A stretch of 64,000 bases of DNA from Selenomonas sp. AB3002 (GCF_000702545.1 NZ_JNIO01000008.1:186001-250000), one strand, 5' to 3'; positions 51,661 to 60,273 are shown, numbered from the stretch's first letter. Translations and numbers: made by a program. Notes: generated by a model from the sequence alone, not told the origin.

Positions 51661-53855
51661 AGACGGGGAAAATGGATATCGGCAGACGCATGCTGCTCAC
51701 GTTTCTGGCAGTGGCATTCCTGGCACTTTTTTTCATCGGCTTGCTTTTCCTTCGCGGTTTTTGGGCGATATGGGAGAATACGCAAGAGGACGGTGCACAT
51801 CTTTCGGAAGCCTCCCTGGCCTTTGCAGAGGACATGGCGATGAGTCGAACGCGGGAGCTGCTCGAAAAGACTGCAGCCGATAAGGCGCAGCAGGTGGAAC
51901 TGGCTCTGGAGGTTCTCCGTGAGGACACCCAGTACATGGCCGATGCCATGACAAGCATCCTGACCCATCCGGAGAGGCATAAGCCAAGGCAGCTCCCCAT
52001 GTATACCCCAGAACTTATGGCCTCCGGCCGGGCATACCTTCTTGTCACCCCCGCAGTCAGGGAGGATTGCGGCAGCGAGGAAGCCAGAGAAGCCGTCCTC
52101 CTCTCTGCCAATGGCGTCGATACATTGGAAGAGATGGGGTATTTTTATGCTGGCTACCAGACATCCATATATTATGCCTCGAAATATGGCCATTTCATTG
52201 GCATGATGATGCTGGCGGAGGGTGAAGAATATGCTCCTTTGGTCACATACGGCGATGATTACAATCCCAGGCAGCGCCCGTGGTATCAGCGCGTTGTCGA
52301 GACCAGAGCACCGGGGTTCACCGATGTGTACATGGCGGTGGATGGCTTCCCGGAAATCACCTGCTCCGCCCCGTATTACGATGCAAATGGCCTGGCCGGG
52401 GTTGCTGGGATTGACATAAGTCTGGATGCGCTGTATGACATTGTTTCAGATACCACCCTTGGCCGGTCGAACATCAATTTTGCCCTCACTTCCAAAGGGG
52501 AAATCTTGTTCTCCTCGGAGAAGGAGGGAGCGCTGGCCGTCGGCGATGGCCGGCGGAATCTGTGCAAGGCATCGGACGAGGGCCTGGCACGGGCGGCAGC
52601 GGACATGGCAAAGGGGGCAAGCGGCACGGCCCTGGTGGAACTCGATGGGGAGGAATATTATCTTGCCTATGCCCCCATACCCTCCGAAGGCTGGAGTCTC
52701 GGCACCATGCTGAAAAAGTCGGAGGTGCTGGAGCCAGTGACGGACATGGAAAGCGAGCTGTCGGCACGGGCGGAGGGCTTCGACGAATCCATGCGCTCGC
52801 TGTTCATAGCGAACCTTTTGAAAATCATCCCTGTTCTCATGGTCATGTGCGCCCTGTTTGTCTATAAAAGCCGCCTTGCAGCACAGCATTTCGCCCGTCC
52901 CTTTTTGGCATTGGCAGAGGGCGTAGGGGAGATTGCCAAGGGAAACTTTGACAAGAAGATAGACATAAAAACCGGCGATGAAATCGAGATGCTTGCGGAT
53001 GCCATCCATGGCATGGCGGCAAAGCTCAAGGAACATGCGGCAAACCTGGAGACGGTCACGGCGGAGAAGCAGCGGGTCGCTACGGAGCTTTCTCTGGCGC
53101 AGGGCATCCAGGAAAGCATGCTGCCAAAGATTTTCCCAAAGTTCTCGGGCAATCCCCACTATGACCTTTCGGCCAGCATGAAGGCTGCCGAAGAAGTGGG
53201 CGGGAATTTTTACGACTTTTATATGATAGATGATGAGCACATGGCGCTGACGGTGGCGGGGGTATCCGGAAAGGGCGTTCCGGCAGCCCTGTTCATGGTG
53301 GCGGCAAAGGCCATGCTGAAAAACGATGCCCTGGCGGCAGCGATGGAACGCGGCCCGGGCAAAGCTGATTGGGCGAAGGTCATGAGCCGGGTGAACTGCC
53401 AGATATGCGAGAACAACGATTACACGATGTTCATGACCGTTTTCTTCGCTGTGCTGAACCTGGCGACGGGGGAGCTCATCTGCGTGAATGGAGGCCACAC
53501 TCCGCCCTTCCTTGGGCGCGCATCGGCAGGAAATACCGAATGGCAGCCGCTCCGGGATGAGGGAAAGAAATACGTTGTAGGCATCTTCGAAGAGGCGGAA
53601 TATGCGGAAAAGCGGCTGAGGCTGCACCCGGGCGACCTGCTGTTTCTCTGCACGGAGGGAGTAGCCGGGGCCATGGGCGCGGACGGAAGCCCCTATACAA
53701 AAAAACGTCTGCAGGAAACCCTGTGCCGCACAGGTACGGCGGATATCAGCATGGAAAAGCTGCTTGCTTCTGTGCAGGCAGATATCGACCGTCATGTGGG
53801 AGGCGCCGGGCAGCGGGATGACCTCACGATGCTGGCCATCCGTTTCCTGGGGTGA
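51657..53855 (+). CDS. Membrane dCache-HAMP-PP2C protein 2, probably catalytically dead
   Basis: A 732-residue protein with the same plan as its neighbours: membrane helix (LLTFLAVAFLALFFIGLLFL), periplasmic sensor with RQRPWYQRVVETRAPGFTDV, second helix (ANLLKIIPVLMVMCALFVYK), HAMP and PP2C domain. Three acidic metal-ligand motifs are changed: GGNFYDFY for GGDFYDFY, VAGVSGKG for IADVSDKG and CTEGVAGAMG for YTDGVTEAM. Only RDDLTML is kept. It may be a pseudophosphatase that binds the antagonist or dimerises with the active ones. Start chosen at ATG 51657 (MKTGKMDIGRRM). Confidence 0.85.
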   Translation: MKTGKMDIGRRMLLTFLAVAFLALFFIGLLFLRGFWAIWENTQEDGAHLSEASLAFAEDMAMSRTRELLEKTAADKAQQVELALEVLREDTQYMADAMTSILTHPERHKPRQLPMYTPELMASGRAYLLVTPAVREDCGSEEAREAVLLSANGVDTLEEMGYFYAGYQTSIYYASKYGHFIGMMMLAEGEEYAPLVTYGDDYNPRQRPWYQRVVETRAPGFTDVYMAVDGFPEITCSAPYYDANGLAGVAGIDISLDALYDIVSDTTLGRSNINFALTSKGEILFSSEKEGALAVGDGRRNLCKASDEGLARAAADMAKGASGTALVELDGEEYYLAYAPIPSEGWSLGTMLKKSEVLEPVTDMESELSARAEGFDESMRSLFIANLLKIIPVLMVMCALFVYKSRLAAQHFARPFLALAEGVGEIAKGNFDKKIDIKTGDEIEMLADAIHGMAAKLKEHAANLETVTAEKQRVATELSLAQGIQESMLPKIFPKFSGNPHYDLSASMKAAEEVGGNFYDFYMIDDEHMALTVAGVSGKGVPAALFMVAAKAMLKNDALAAAMERGPGKADWAKVMSRVNCQICENNDYTMFMTVFFAVLNLATGELICVNGGHTPPFLGRASAGNTEWQPLRDEGKKYVVGIFEEAEYAEKRLRLHPGDLLFLCTEGVAGAMGADGSPYTKKRLQETLCRTGTADISMEKLLASVQADIDRHVGGAGQRDDLTMLAIRFLG

Positions 53856-56027
53856 GTGGGAGTGGATCAATCAGTGCTGAAGAAGATGAATATCTATCGC
53901 CGCTTTTTGCTGTATTTGTTATCGGCAGGGCTTCTCTCTTTCCTTGCCTTGAGCGCTGTTTTCCTTTGGAGCCTGTACGATGCCAATCAAAAAGCGGTAC
54001 AAAACGGCAGGGATATGGGAACTGCCGTCGAAACCACCATAGCGGGCATGGATGCCTATTTTGCCAAGCAGCAGCTGCTCCTTTTCGCTCAGGGCAAGGC
54101 GCAGTTCATGGATTCCGAGCTTCGTACTTTTGGGGCAGATACGCAGCATATCGCCATGGAAATGGAGCGGCTCCTGTCCGCTGCGGGACAGTACAGGCCA
54201 AGAGAGCTGAAACGTGCGGGAACCCAGCCGGTCATGCCGGGAGAAGCGTGCATCTACTACTCGCCGGAGATACGCAGCCAGGAGGCAGAAAACGCGCTTC
54301 GGGGCGAAATCGGCATCGCCTCCGGCATTGCCGATATTTTGGAGAACACGGCAGGATTCTATGCGGCGGAGGGATGTGAAGGATGGTTTGCCGTGGCTTC
54401 GGAAAAGGGATATTATATCACCGTCAATATCTCGCCCAGGTACCGGGAATATGTGGAATTCAGCCCGGAATTTCTTGCTGGTTACGTTCCGAAAGATGCT
54501 CCCTGGTATCGGGACGCTGCCGGAACGGGCAAGCTTGCCATCAGCGATGCCTTTGTGGACAAGAACAGAGGCTTGCCGTTCCTTTCGATTTCCATGCCAT
54601 ATCGCGATGGAGAGGGATTTGCCGGAGTAGCGACCATCAGCCTCAGCGTCCAGTCCATGTACGAGTTCATCGTGAATAGCACCAGGGGTGGATCCGGCAT
54701 CAGTTTTGCCGTCAATGGCAAAGGCGATGTGATGCTTTCCTCCCTCTCCGGCAGACAGGATTCCCCCCAAGACCGGGAAGCCATGCTTGCGGCAGCGGCA
54801 CGCAGCGTGCTCAGCAGCAAGAGCCAGGCAGTCAAGACAAGCCTGAACGGAGAAAACTATTATCTTGCTTCTGTGCCGCTTCCTTCTGTAGGCTGGAAAT
54901 TTGTCACGCTGGTCAAGGAGGCACAGACCGCATCTGCGGCAAGGGAGGCACGAAGCAGGGTGGAGGCGCAGAAGGAAGCCTTTGCCTCGGCAATGGATGC
55001 CTTTTTCCGGGACAAGCTGTGGGAAATGGCGCTGCTGCTGCCCGTGATTCTGGCAATCCTGGCACTGCTCAGCAGGATGGAGGCCAAGCGATTTTCAAGG
55101 CCCGTCCTTGCGCTGACGGATGGCGTCAAAACCATAGCAGAGGGCAATCTCGACCATAGGCTTGAGATTCGGACGGGGGACGAGATCGAGGCGTTTTCGG
55201 ACTCCGTCAACCGCATGACGGCAGACCTCAAGGAATACATGGCAGCTGTTTCCGCAGCTGCGGCGGAAAAGCAGAGCATCGCGACGGAGCTTTCCCTGGC
55301 GCAGGAAATTCAGGAAGGGCTGCTGCCGAGGGTGTTTCCCCAAGCTTCGGACAGCAACCGCTTTGAGCTTTTCGCCACCATGGAGGCTGCCAAGATAGTG
55401 GGCGGGGATTTTTATGACTTCTACCTGCTGGACGAACAGCATCTGGCCGTTACCATTGCCGATGTGTCCGACAAGGGCATACCTGCGGCCCTGTTCATGA
55501 TGTGCAGCAAGACCATCCTCAAAAACATTGCCCTGACAGGTGTCGGGGCAATGGGTTATGACGCTGTCATGAACCTGGCTAACAGGCAGCTTTGCGAGGA
55601 CAATGATGAGATGATGTTCGTGACGGTGTTCTTCGGGGTGCTGGATCTTGAAACGGGGGAGCTTGCCTACGTGAACGCCGGCCACAATCCGCCCCTCCTG
55701 TGCCATGGGGGAGAGTTTACCTATCTGCGCATGGAGCAAAAGAGCAGCATGCTGGGGGCGGTGGAAGATGAGGTCTACCTCGAGCACCGTTTGACCCTGG
55801 CGCCGGGGGATATGCTCTTCCTATACACGGACGGGGTGACGGAGGCGATGGATGCCCAAGGGAAACAGTATTCGGAAAGGCGGCTTTGCGAAACGCTGAA
55901 CGCTTGCAAGGAAAAGAATGTGAAGGAAATCCTGGCCTGTGTGCGTGAGGACATGGCAGCCCACGTTGGGGAGGCGGAGCAGTCCGACGACATCACCATG
56001 CTGGGGGTGAGGTTCTTGGGAGTATGA
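53856..56027 (+). CDS. Membrane dCache-HAMP-PP2C phosphatase 3
   Basis: A 723-residue sensor phosphatase. Membrane helix (FLLYLLSAGLLSFLALSAVF), periplasmic sensor region with PWYRDAAGTGKLAISDAFVD, second helix (MALLLPVILAILALLS), HAMP (FSRPVLALTDGVKTIAEGN) and PP2C domain with intact metal motifs GGDFYDFY, IADVSDKGIPAALFM, YTDGVTEAMD and SDDITMLGV. The sensor part differs clearly from that of phosphatase 1 while the last 13 residues are the same at DNA level. GTG 53856 is taken as start directly behind the previous stop; ATG 53886 is an alternative. Confidence 0.87.
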   Translation: MGVDQSVLKKMNIYRRFLLYLLSAGLLSFLALSAVFLWSLYDANQKAVQNGRDMGTAVETTIAGMDAYFAKQQLLLFAQGKAQFMDSELRTFGADTQHIAMEMERLLSAAGQYRPRELKRAGTQPVMPGEACIYYSPEIRSQEAENALRGEIGIASGIADILENTAGFYAAEGCEGWFAVASEKGYYITVNISPRYREYVEFSPEFLAGYVPKDAPWYRDAAGTGKLAISDAFVDKNRGLPFLSISMPYRDGEGFAGVATISLSVQSMYEFIVNSTRGGSGISFAVNGKGDVMLSSLSGRQDSPQDREAMLAAAARSVLSSKSQAVKTSLNGENYYLASVPLPSVGWKFVTLVKEAQTASAAREARSRVEAQKEAFASAMDAFFRDKLWEMALLLPVILAILALLSRMEAKRFSRPVLALTDGVKTIAEGNLDHRLEIRTGDEIEAFSDSVNRMTADLKEYMAAVSAAAAEKQSIATELSLAQEIQEGLLPRVFPQASDSNRFELFATMEAAKIVGGDFYDFYLLDEQHLAVTIADVSDKGIPAALFMMCSKTILKNIALTGVGAMGYDAVMNLANRQLCEDNDEMMFVTVFFGVLDLETGELAYVNAGHNPPLLCHGGEFTYLRMEQKSSMLGAVEDEVYLEHRLTLAPGDMLFLYTDGVTEAMDAQGKQYSERRLCETLNACKEKNVKEILACVREDMAAHVGEAEQSDDITMLGVRFLGV

Positions 56028-56101
56028 ACGCTCTGCTCGCCGATATTATGGATGGGCAACGCACCGCGTATGCGGCGAAATGGAGTGGCAGACATTGATG
56101 A
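55990..56101. repeat. 112-bp direct repeat, right copy
   Basis: Covers the end of phosphatase 3, the gap and the start of the NamZ remnant. With the left copy at 51549-51660 it brackets proteins 2 and 3 (4.4 kb), which points to duplication or gene conversion and allows loss or amplification of the unit. Confidence 0.85.
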
Positions 56102-56496
56102 AAAAGAAAAATATAGACTGCCGAGGCATGCTGCTGGTGTTTCTCGCAGCAGCGATCCTCATATTCGCTCATTGCTCTCCGGCTGCGGCGGCAGAAGCCA
56201 TTGTTCTTGGGGATGAGCGCACGGATGAATACATGCCTTTGCTGGATGGCAAGCGTATTGCTCTCTTTGCCAATCATTCAGCCATGGTGAAAGGCGAACA
56301 CCTTCTGGAATTGCTCCTGAGGAATGGGGAGCATGTGACGGTTCTCTACACTCCGGAGCATGGCATTCCCTATGTCCGTGAGGCCATTCGCGCCGGTAAG
56401 AGCGCCCGAGAAATACGTTACATGTGGCGCCGCGATGTAGCATCATTTATCGAAAAAAGCAAGCCGTATCTTCTCTATGAGCGAAAGGAGAGATGA
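56098..56496 (+). pseudogene. NamZ-type exo-muramidase (DUF1343) with internal deletion
   Basis: A signal peptide (GMLLVFLAAAILIFAHCSPA) leads into the DUF1343 start LDGKRIALFANHSAMVKGEH and LYTPEHG. Then the sequence jumps to the family's C-terminal end, IRAGKSAREIRYMWRRDVAS followed by FIEKSKPYLLYE. The 133 residues left compare with about 400 usual, so some 250 central residues with most of the catalytic domain are gone in frame. The first 30 residues resemble the N-terminus of sensor protein 2, so the start region may come from the 112-bp repeat recombination. Confidence 0.7.
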
Positions 56497-56549
56497 AGGC
56501 TTTTGCTCGATAAGTTTTTACTGGAATCGATGGATTAGGAGGGATTTTT

Positions 56550-57113
56550 GTGACAGAAGCGGAAAAACTGGATGCGGGGCTTGAATACGATTTCACGGAG
56601 CGGGAAGTGCGCGGACGAAAGTTCCGTGCTGTCAAGGGGTGCCAGAAGCTCAACGGCATAGACATGACAGAAACGGCGGCAAGGGAGGCTGCAATTCGGG
56701 AACTTTTCGGAAGTGCGGGAAAAAGCCCGGTGGTTCTTCCCACCTTTCATTGCGACAATGGGGGAAACATTCATGTCGGGAACAATTTCTTTGCCAATTA
56801 TAATGTGACTATCCTCGACAATAGAGAAGTACGAATCGGAGATAATGTGATGATAGGACCGCATACGCTTATTGCCACAGTGGGGCACCCGTTGTCCCCG
56901 GCAAAGCGTCGTATGCACTGTGCCATAGCAAAGCCTATTCGTATAGGCAATGATGTGTGGATTGGCGGTAATGTGACGATTATGCCGGGGCTTACTATTG
57001 GGAATAACGTGGTTATCGCGGCTGGGGCTGTCGTCACTAAAGATGTGCCGAATAATTCATTGGTGGCTGGAGTCCCAGCCCAAAAAATCCGTGACTTGGA
57101 AAATGACGTTTAG
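56550..57113 (+). CDS. Sugar O-acetyltransferase, maltose/galactoside type
   Basis: A 187-residue left-handed beta-helix acetyltransferase. It has the N-terminal helical mac domain (MTEAEKLDAGLEYDF, AAIRELFGSAGKS), hexapeptide repeats (VRIGDNVMIGPHTLI, IRIGNDVWIGGNVTIMPGL) and the catalytic His in ATVGHPLSPAKR. Acetyl-CoA-dependent acetylation of a sugar is expected, in detoxification or glycan modification. GTG start behind TAGGAGGG. A terminator follows. Confidence 0.9.
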   Translation: MTEAEKLDAGLEYDFTEREVRGRKFRAVKGCQKLNGIDMTETAAREAAIRELFGSAGKSPVVLPTFHCDNGGNIHVGNNFFANYNVTILDNREVRIGDNVMIGPHTLIATVGHPLSPAKRRMHCAIAKPIRIGNDVWIGGNVTIMPGLTIGNNVVIAAGAVVTKDVPNNSLVAGVPAQKIRDLENDV

Positions 57114-57122
57114 ATGAGAATC

Positions 57123-57160
57123 GGCCATGCCCTGGAACATATCTAGGGCATGGCCGCGTT
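57123..57160. terminator. Terminator between acetyltransferase and GH84 genes
   Basis: Perfect 10-bp arms GGCCATGCCC (57123-57132) and GGGCATGGCC (57146-57155), then GCGTTTTT on the plus strand. Confidence 0.85.
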
Positions 57161-57183
57161 TTTCAAAAGATTTCTTCTGTGCG

Positions 57184-58623
57184 TTATTTTTTTCCGTTCT
57201 CGTATACACTGTCCGCGTATTTTATGACCTCATCCAGAAATGCTTTTGCCGCCTTATCGGAAATCAATGCCTTTTTTTCCGCTTTCAGTATGGCACGGTG
57301 TCTTTTTTTCAAGGCAGAAAGCTGTTTTTTTGCCTCTTTCCCATCACCATCACGGATGCTTTTCATCAGATGAAGCGCGATTTGATCCGCCTTGGCAATC
57401 CGCTCCATCTGCTGCAGCTGCGGACGGCATTCGCTGAGTTGATTTTCCGGGAGTTCCTGCAGCAATCGCCGGGAAGCCTGCTGCAATTCCGAAATCTGTT
57501 TTTGCACATCATCCCAATCCTTGTCTGCGGATGCCCCTTCCGGCCAAGATTTCCATAGGGCGTCCATTGCGGCGCGCAACTTCCCCCCGTCCGGTCTTCC
57601 GACGTTTGCCCAACTGTTTTCGAGGTGTTGGGACTGTCCGGCAAAACACATCATATCCTCGGACAGTTTGCCGTATTGAGCCTTAATTGCTCGTTCCCAG
57701 GAGGCTTGCGGCTCATAATGATCTGGGTCATTTGCGTAGTCGGCACCGGTCGCTAGGGCGATTTTTGAGAGTTCCTCATATTTCATGGGATTGAAAAAAA
57801 TCGCCGGGATTTCTGAGCTTCGGGGAAGACGCTCCACAGGCCCCAAAGCGAGTTTCTGCTCCATATAGTCCGTCACGGGGTAGTTCCACCAGATGCCGAG
57901 ATGTCTTCCGTAGACATTGTCTGCCTGTGCAAGCTGCTCTTCCGATATCCCGGGGCAAACAACGCCATCCCCGGTATACAACACCAAAACGTCCTTGCGG
58001 ATGTTTTGGGAAAACTCCTCGGTATAGGGTTTCACCCGGCCGCCTTTGTCCACCATATTCTCCCGATAATACTCCGTCGGCACCGTAATAAGAGGCGAAA
58101 CTCCATCATGCCGCTTGACGAAATGCTCATCAAGCCAGTTCAGAAGCTCTGCCTGCCCTTTGCCATCGGATTCCTTGAGATCAATGTCATCAAAAAAGAT
58201 GGCAAAATCCCGCACGCCGATCGCATAAACGGACTCAAGTTTTTCCAGCAGCACCTTCTTGTCGTGCTGTCCGCGAAGAATCGTATAATGGAAGTCCAGT
58301 CCCGGTGATACGGCAAAGATAAACTTCACCCGGTTTTCCCGTGCTTTTTCCACCAGTGAGGCAAGCTCTTTCAGTTTCTTTTTCGGATAGGGCTCTCTCC
58401 ACTTATCTCGATGGTACGGATCATCTTTGGGGGCGTAGATGTAGGCATTGAGCCCATGTTCCCCGCAAAATCCGAGGATGTCCATGCGGTCGGTCGTTGT
58501 CCAGGGAGTCCCGTAAAAACCCTCCACGATCCCCCTGAGGGGAATTGCTTCCGCAAATGCTGCCGCAGGAGACGCCATCAACCCTGCGAGCAAAAGACCC
58601 GTCATTGCTTTTTTCCAAGCCAC
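57184..58623 (-). CDS. Exported GH84 beta-N-acetylglucosaminidase
   Basis: A 479-residue protein with signal peptide (MTGLLLAGLMASPAAAFAEA) and a GH84 catalytic domain (about 28-310). It opens IPLRGIVEGFYGTPWTTTDR, has YIYAPKDDPYHRDKWREPYP, and the catalytic Asp pair in FAIFFDDIDL. A helical C-terminal part follows, with a Lys-rich end. GH84 enzymes use substrate-assisted catalysis to remove GlcNAc from glycans or proteins. Convergent with the acetyltransferase gene. It may serve peptidoglycan or host-glycan use along with the lost NamZ. Confidence 0.9.
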   Translation of the reverse strand: MAWKKAMTGLLLAGLMASPAAAFAEAIPLRGIVEGFYGTPWTTTDRMDILGFCGEHGLNAYIYAPKDDPYHRDKWREPYPKKKLKELASLVEKARENRVKFIFAVSPGLDFHYTILRGQHDKKVLLEKLESVYAIGVRDFAIFFDDIDLKESDGKGQAELLNWLDEHFVKRHDGVSPLITVPTEYYRENMVDKGGRVKPYTEEFSQNIRKDVLVLYTGDGVVCPGISEEQLAQADNVYGRHLGIWWNYPVTDYMEQKLALGPVERLPRSSEIPAIFFNPMKYEELSKIALATGADYANDPDHYEPQASWERAIKAQYGKLSEDMMCFAGQSQHLENSWANVGRPDGGKLRAAMDALWKSWPEGASADKDWDDVQKQISELQQASRRLLQELPENQLSECRPQLQQMERIAKADQIALHLMKSIRDGDGKEAKKQLSALKKRHRAILKAEKKALISDKAAKAFLDEVIKYADSVYENGKK

Positions 58624-58933
58624 TTCTCTCCACCCTTTCTACCAAGAATTGCCGTTCAATCTCCATGTACACACCCTTCCTCCATTTCAAAGGACTCCTC
58701 ACCTTCAGGTGGCGTATGTATCGAGCCGGCTTTGATACACCCGGGAGTCAAAGGTGCCGGTCACCTCTGCAGCCTCGCCAGGGGCCGGGCCCCGGACAAG
58801 AGCAGCCAGCCTGTCAGCAGGCCGCAAAGCAATCTTTTCGTCAGTTTTTCCTGTGCATCATTCGTTCCTCCAACCTTCAGCCTTCACACCGTCAAAGCGG
58901 CAGAGAATTATCCCAGGGAAAATCCACCTGTTT
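58624..58933. other. Intergenic stretch without supported gene
   Basis: About 310 bases between two minus-strand genes. It must hold the promoter of the GH84 gene. I see overlapping shadow frames but no ribosome site with a believable protein and no clear terminator for the acetolactate decarboxylase upstream. Confidence 0.5.
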
Positions 58934-59779
58934 TCAATTATCTCCCTGCAATTTTCCCTTGGTATCCTGCTCTGCGCTTCTGATGTCTTCCTTCATGTCC
59001 TTGGCCAGATTGAGTTCATGGAACTTCTTGTCATCATGCAGGATCAGGGTGAACTTGTCCGTCTGGTCAAGATATGCCGTGGCGTTTTGCAGAGAAAGCT
59101 CCAGGATATGTCCGCCCTTCTTTTTGTCAGCCGAAAGGAAATGGAAATGCCAGCCGACAGAGTTGAGTTCTCCCATATAGCTGGGGCAGTACAGGCCCAC
59201 CAAGGTGCCCTTGATGTTTTGCTCGGTAAACTCCGTCTGCTTGCCTTTCAGCGCCTCTACCAGGGTGGGATAAGGTTCCTGGCTGCCGTATTCGCTGCGA
59301 AACAGGATAGAGGAGAATTCGGCGGGGAGTTTCACCATGTAAAAGCTGTTGGCGCCGTGCTGCCGAACAGCCTCGTTCAAGGCGTTCTCCAAAGCCGCCT
59401 TATCCTTGACATTTTCCAGCTTGACGGCAATATCCTTATCAAAAAAAGTCACATTGGAAAAGGGGATAATCGTTTCGTCGGGGCACACAATCACGCGCCC
59501 ATCCCCCAAGGCCTGATAAACAGTGCCGTCTAGCACGATCATCTCGCCGTTTAGCCCCTCGAAAGTTCCAATCCCCGTATCGCCAAAGGTGCGGAGCTGC
59601 CCGGCCGTAACCGTGCCGCCGAAGTATCCCTGCGCCAGAGACTGCAAGAGCGCCACCTGGGCAATGCTCTCCCGGTCTGCCCTAGCAGCATAAGCAGACG
59701 AGGCCCCCATCCCTGCGCCGATTGCCACCGTACCGGCCAAAACAGCTGCCATAAGTTTCTTTTTGAAGTCAAATTTCAT
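58934..59779 (-). CDS. budA: Alpha-acetolactate decarboxylase with signal peptide
   Basis: A 281-residue acetolactate decarboxylase, which makes acetoin from alpha-acetolactate. The zinc ligands are visible as WHFHFLSADKKKGGHILEL, and FGDTGIGTFEGLNGEMIVLD and LYCPSYMGELN fit the family. The N-terminus MKFDFKKKLMAAVLAGTVAI with GASSAYAA is a signal peptide, odd for an enzyme on a cytoplasmic substrate, though exported forms exist in some bacilli. Start ATG 59779 at ten bases from AAGGAG. The open frame reaches upstream through a 66-bp tandem repeat, which I consider untranslated. No acetolactate synthase gene is near. Confidence 0.88.
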   Translation of the reverse strand: MKFDFKKKLMAAVLAGTVAIGAGMGASSAYAARADRESIAQVALLQSLAQGYFGGTVTAGQLRTFGDTGIGTFEGLNGEMIVLDGTVYQALGDGRVIVCPDETIIPFSNVTFFDKDIAVKLENVKDKAALENALNEAVRQHGANSFYMVKLPAEFSSILFRSEYGSQEPYPTLVEALKGKQTEFTEQNIKGTLVGLYCPSYMGELNSVGWHFHFLSADKKKGGHILELSLQNATAYLDQTDKFTLILHDDKKFHELNLAKDMKEDIRSAEQDTKGKLQGDN

Positions 59780-59789
59780 GTCTATCATT

Positions 59790-59921
59790 CTCCTTGCATA
59801 GCAAACCTCAAAAGCTGTATCACGCCCACATATTCGACTTTGATGAAGTAAAATCCTCCTTGCATAGCAAACCTCAAAAGCTGTATCATGCCCACATATT
59901 CGACTTTGATGAAGTAAAATC
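59790..59921 (-). repeat. 66-bp tandem duplication in the budA leader
   Basis: 59790-59855 and 59856-59921 differ at one base. On the minus strand each unit ends with GCTATGCAAGGAG, so the ribosome site of budA is doubled and a spare copy sits 66 bases upstream. Confidence 0.9.
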
Positions 59922-59980
59922 CTGTCTGCGCCCCATTTCCCTGCCGCCATGCAGTTTGTTCATGGCATCATAAAATAAAA

Positions 59981-60028
59981 GAGCGCAAGGAAAAAGGCGA
60001 TTGGCAGACCGCCTGATTCCTTGCGCTC
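59981..60028 (-). terminator. Hairpin terminator on the minus strand
   Basis: GAGCGCAAGGA and TCCTTGCGCTC pair perfectly (11 bp), inner AGGCG/CGCCT; on the minus strand TTTTATTTTATG follows. It lies behind the STAS fragment and shields budA from it. Confidence 0.8.
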
Positions 60029-60099
60029 AAAATTGTTGTATTTTGCCGCCCTCACTTATAGAAGCGAGGGACCTCTTGTACTCGTTATGATGGAAAGGG

Positions 60100-60198
60100 T
60101 CAGGTTTTTGAACCCTCCACAATGTGGATGATGCGGTCAAAGTTCGTCATCTCAAAGACTTCCATCACCGTTTCCTGGGGATAGAGCATTTTTAGTTT
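60100..60198 (-). pseudogene. STAS-domain protein C-terminal fragment
   Basis: On the minus strand the frame reads KLKMLYPQETVMEVFEMTNF then DRIIHIVEGSKT and stop. VMEVFEMTNFDRIIHI is the last helix and strand of an anti-sigma antagonist STAS domain. The Ser-bearing N-terminal part is missing. A relic of a second antagonist. Confidence 0.6.
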
Positions 60199-60273
60199 AG
60201 CAGGAATTACGGCTATGAGCGAAGAATATAAATAGCTTTAAGAAGATATGATGTAAAGCTGGGTGAGCGTATT

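Noticed and set aside
59779-59950. A longer acetolactate decarboxylase starting at 59950
   Set aside because: The extra 57 residues are a translated 66-bp tandem repeat and would bury the signal peptide; AAGGAG fits the start at 59779.
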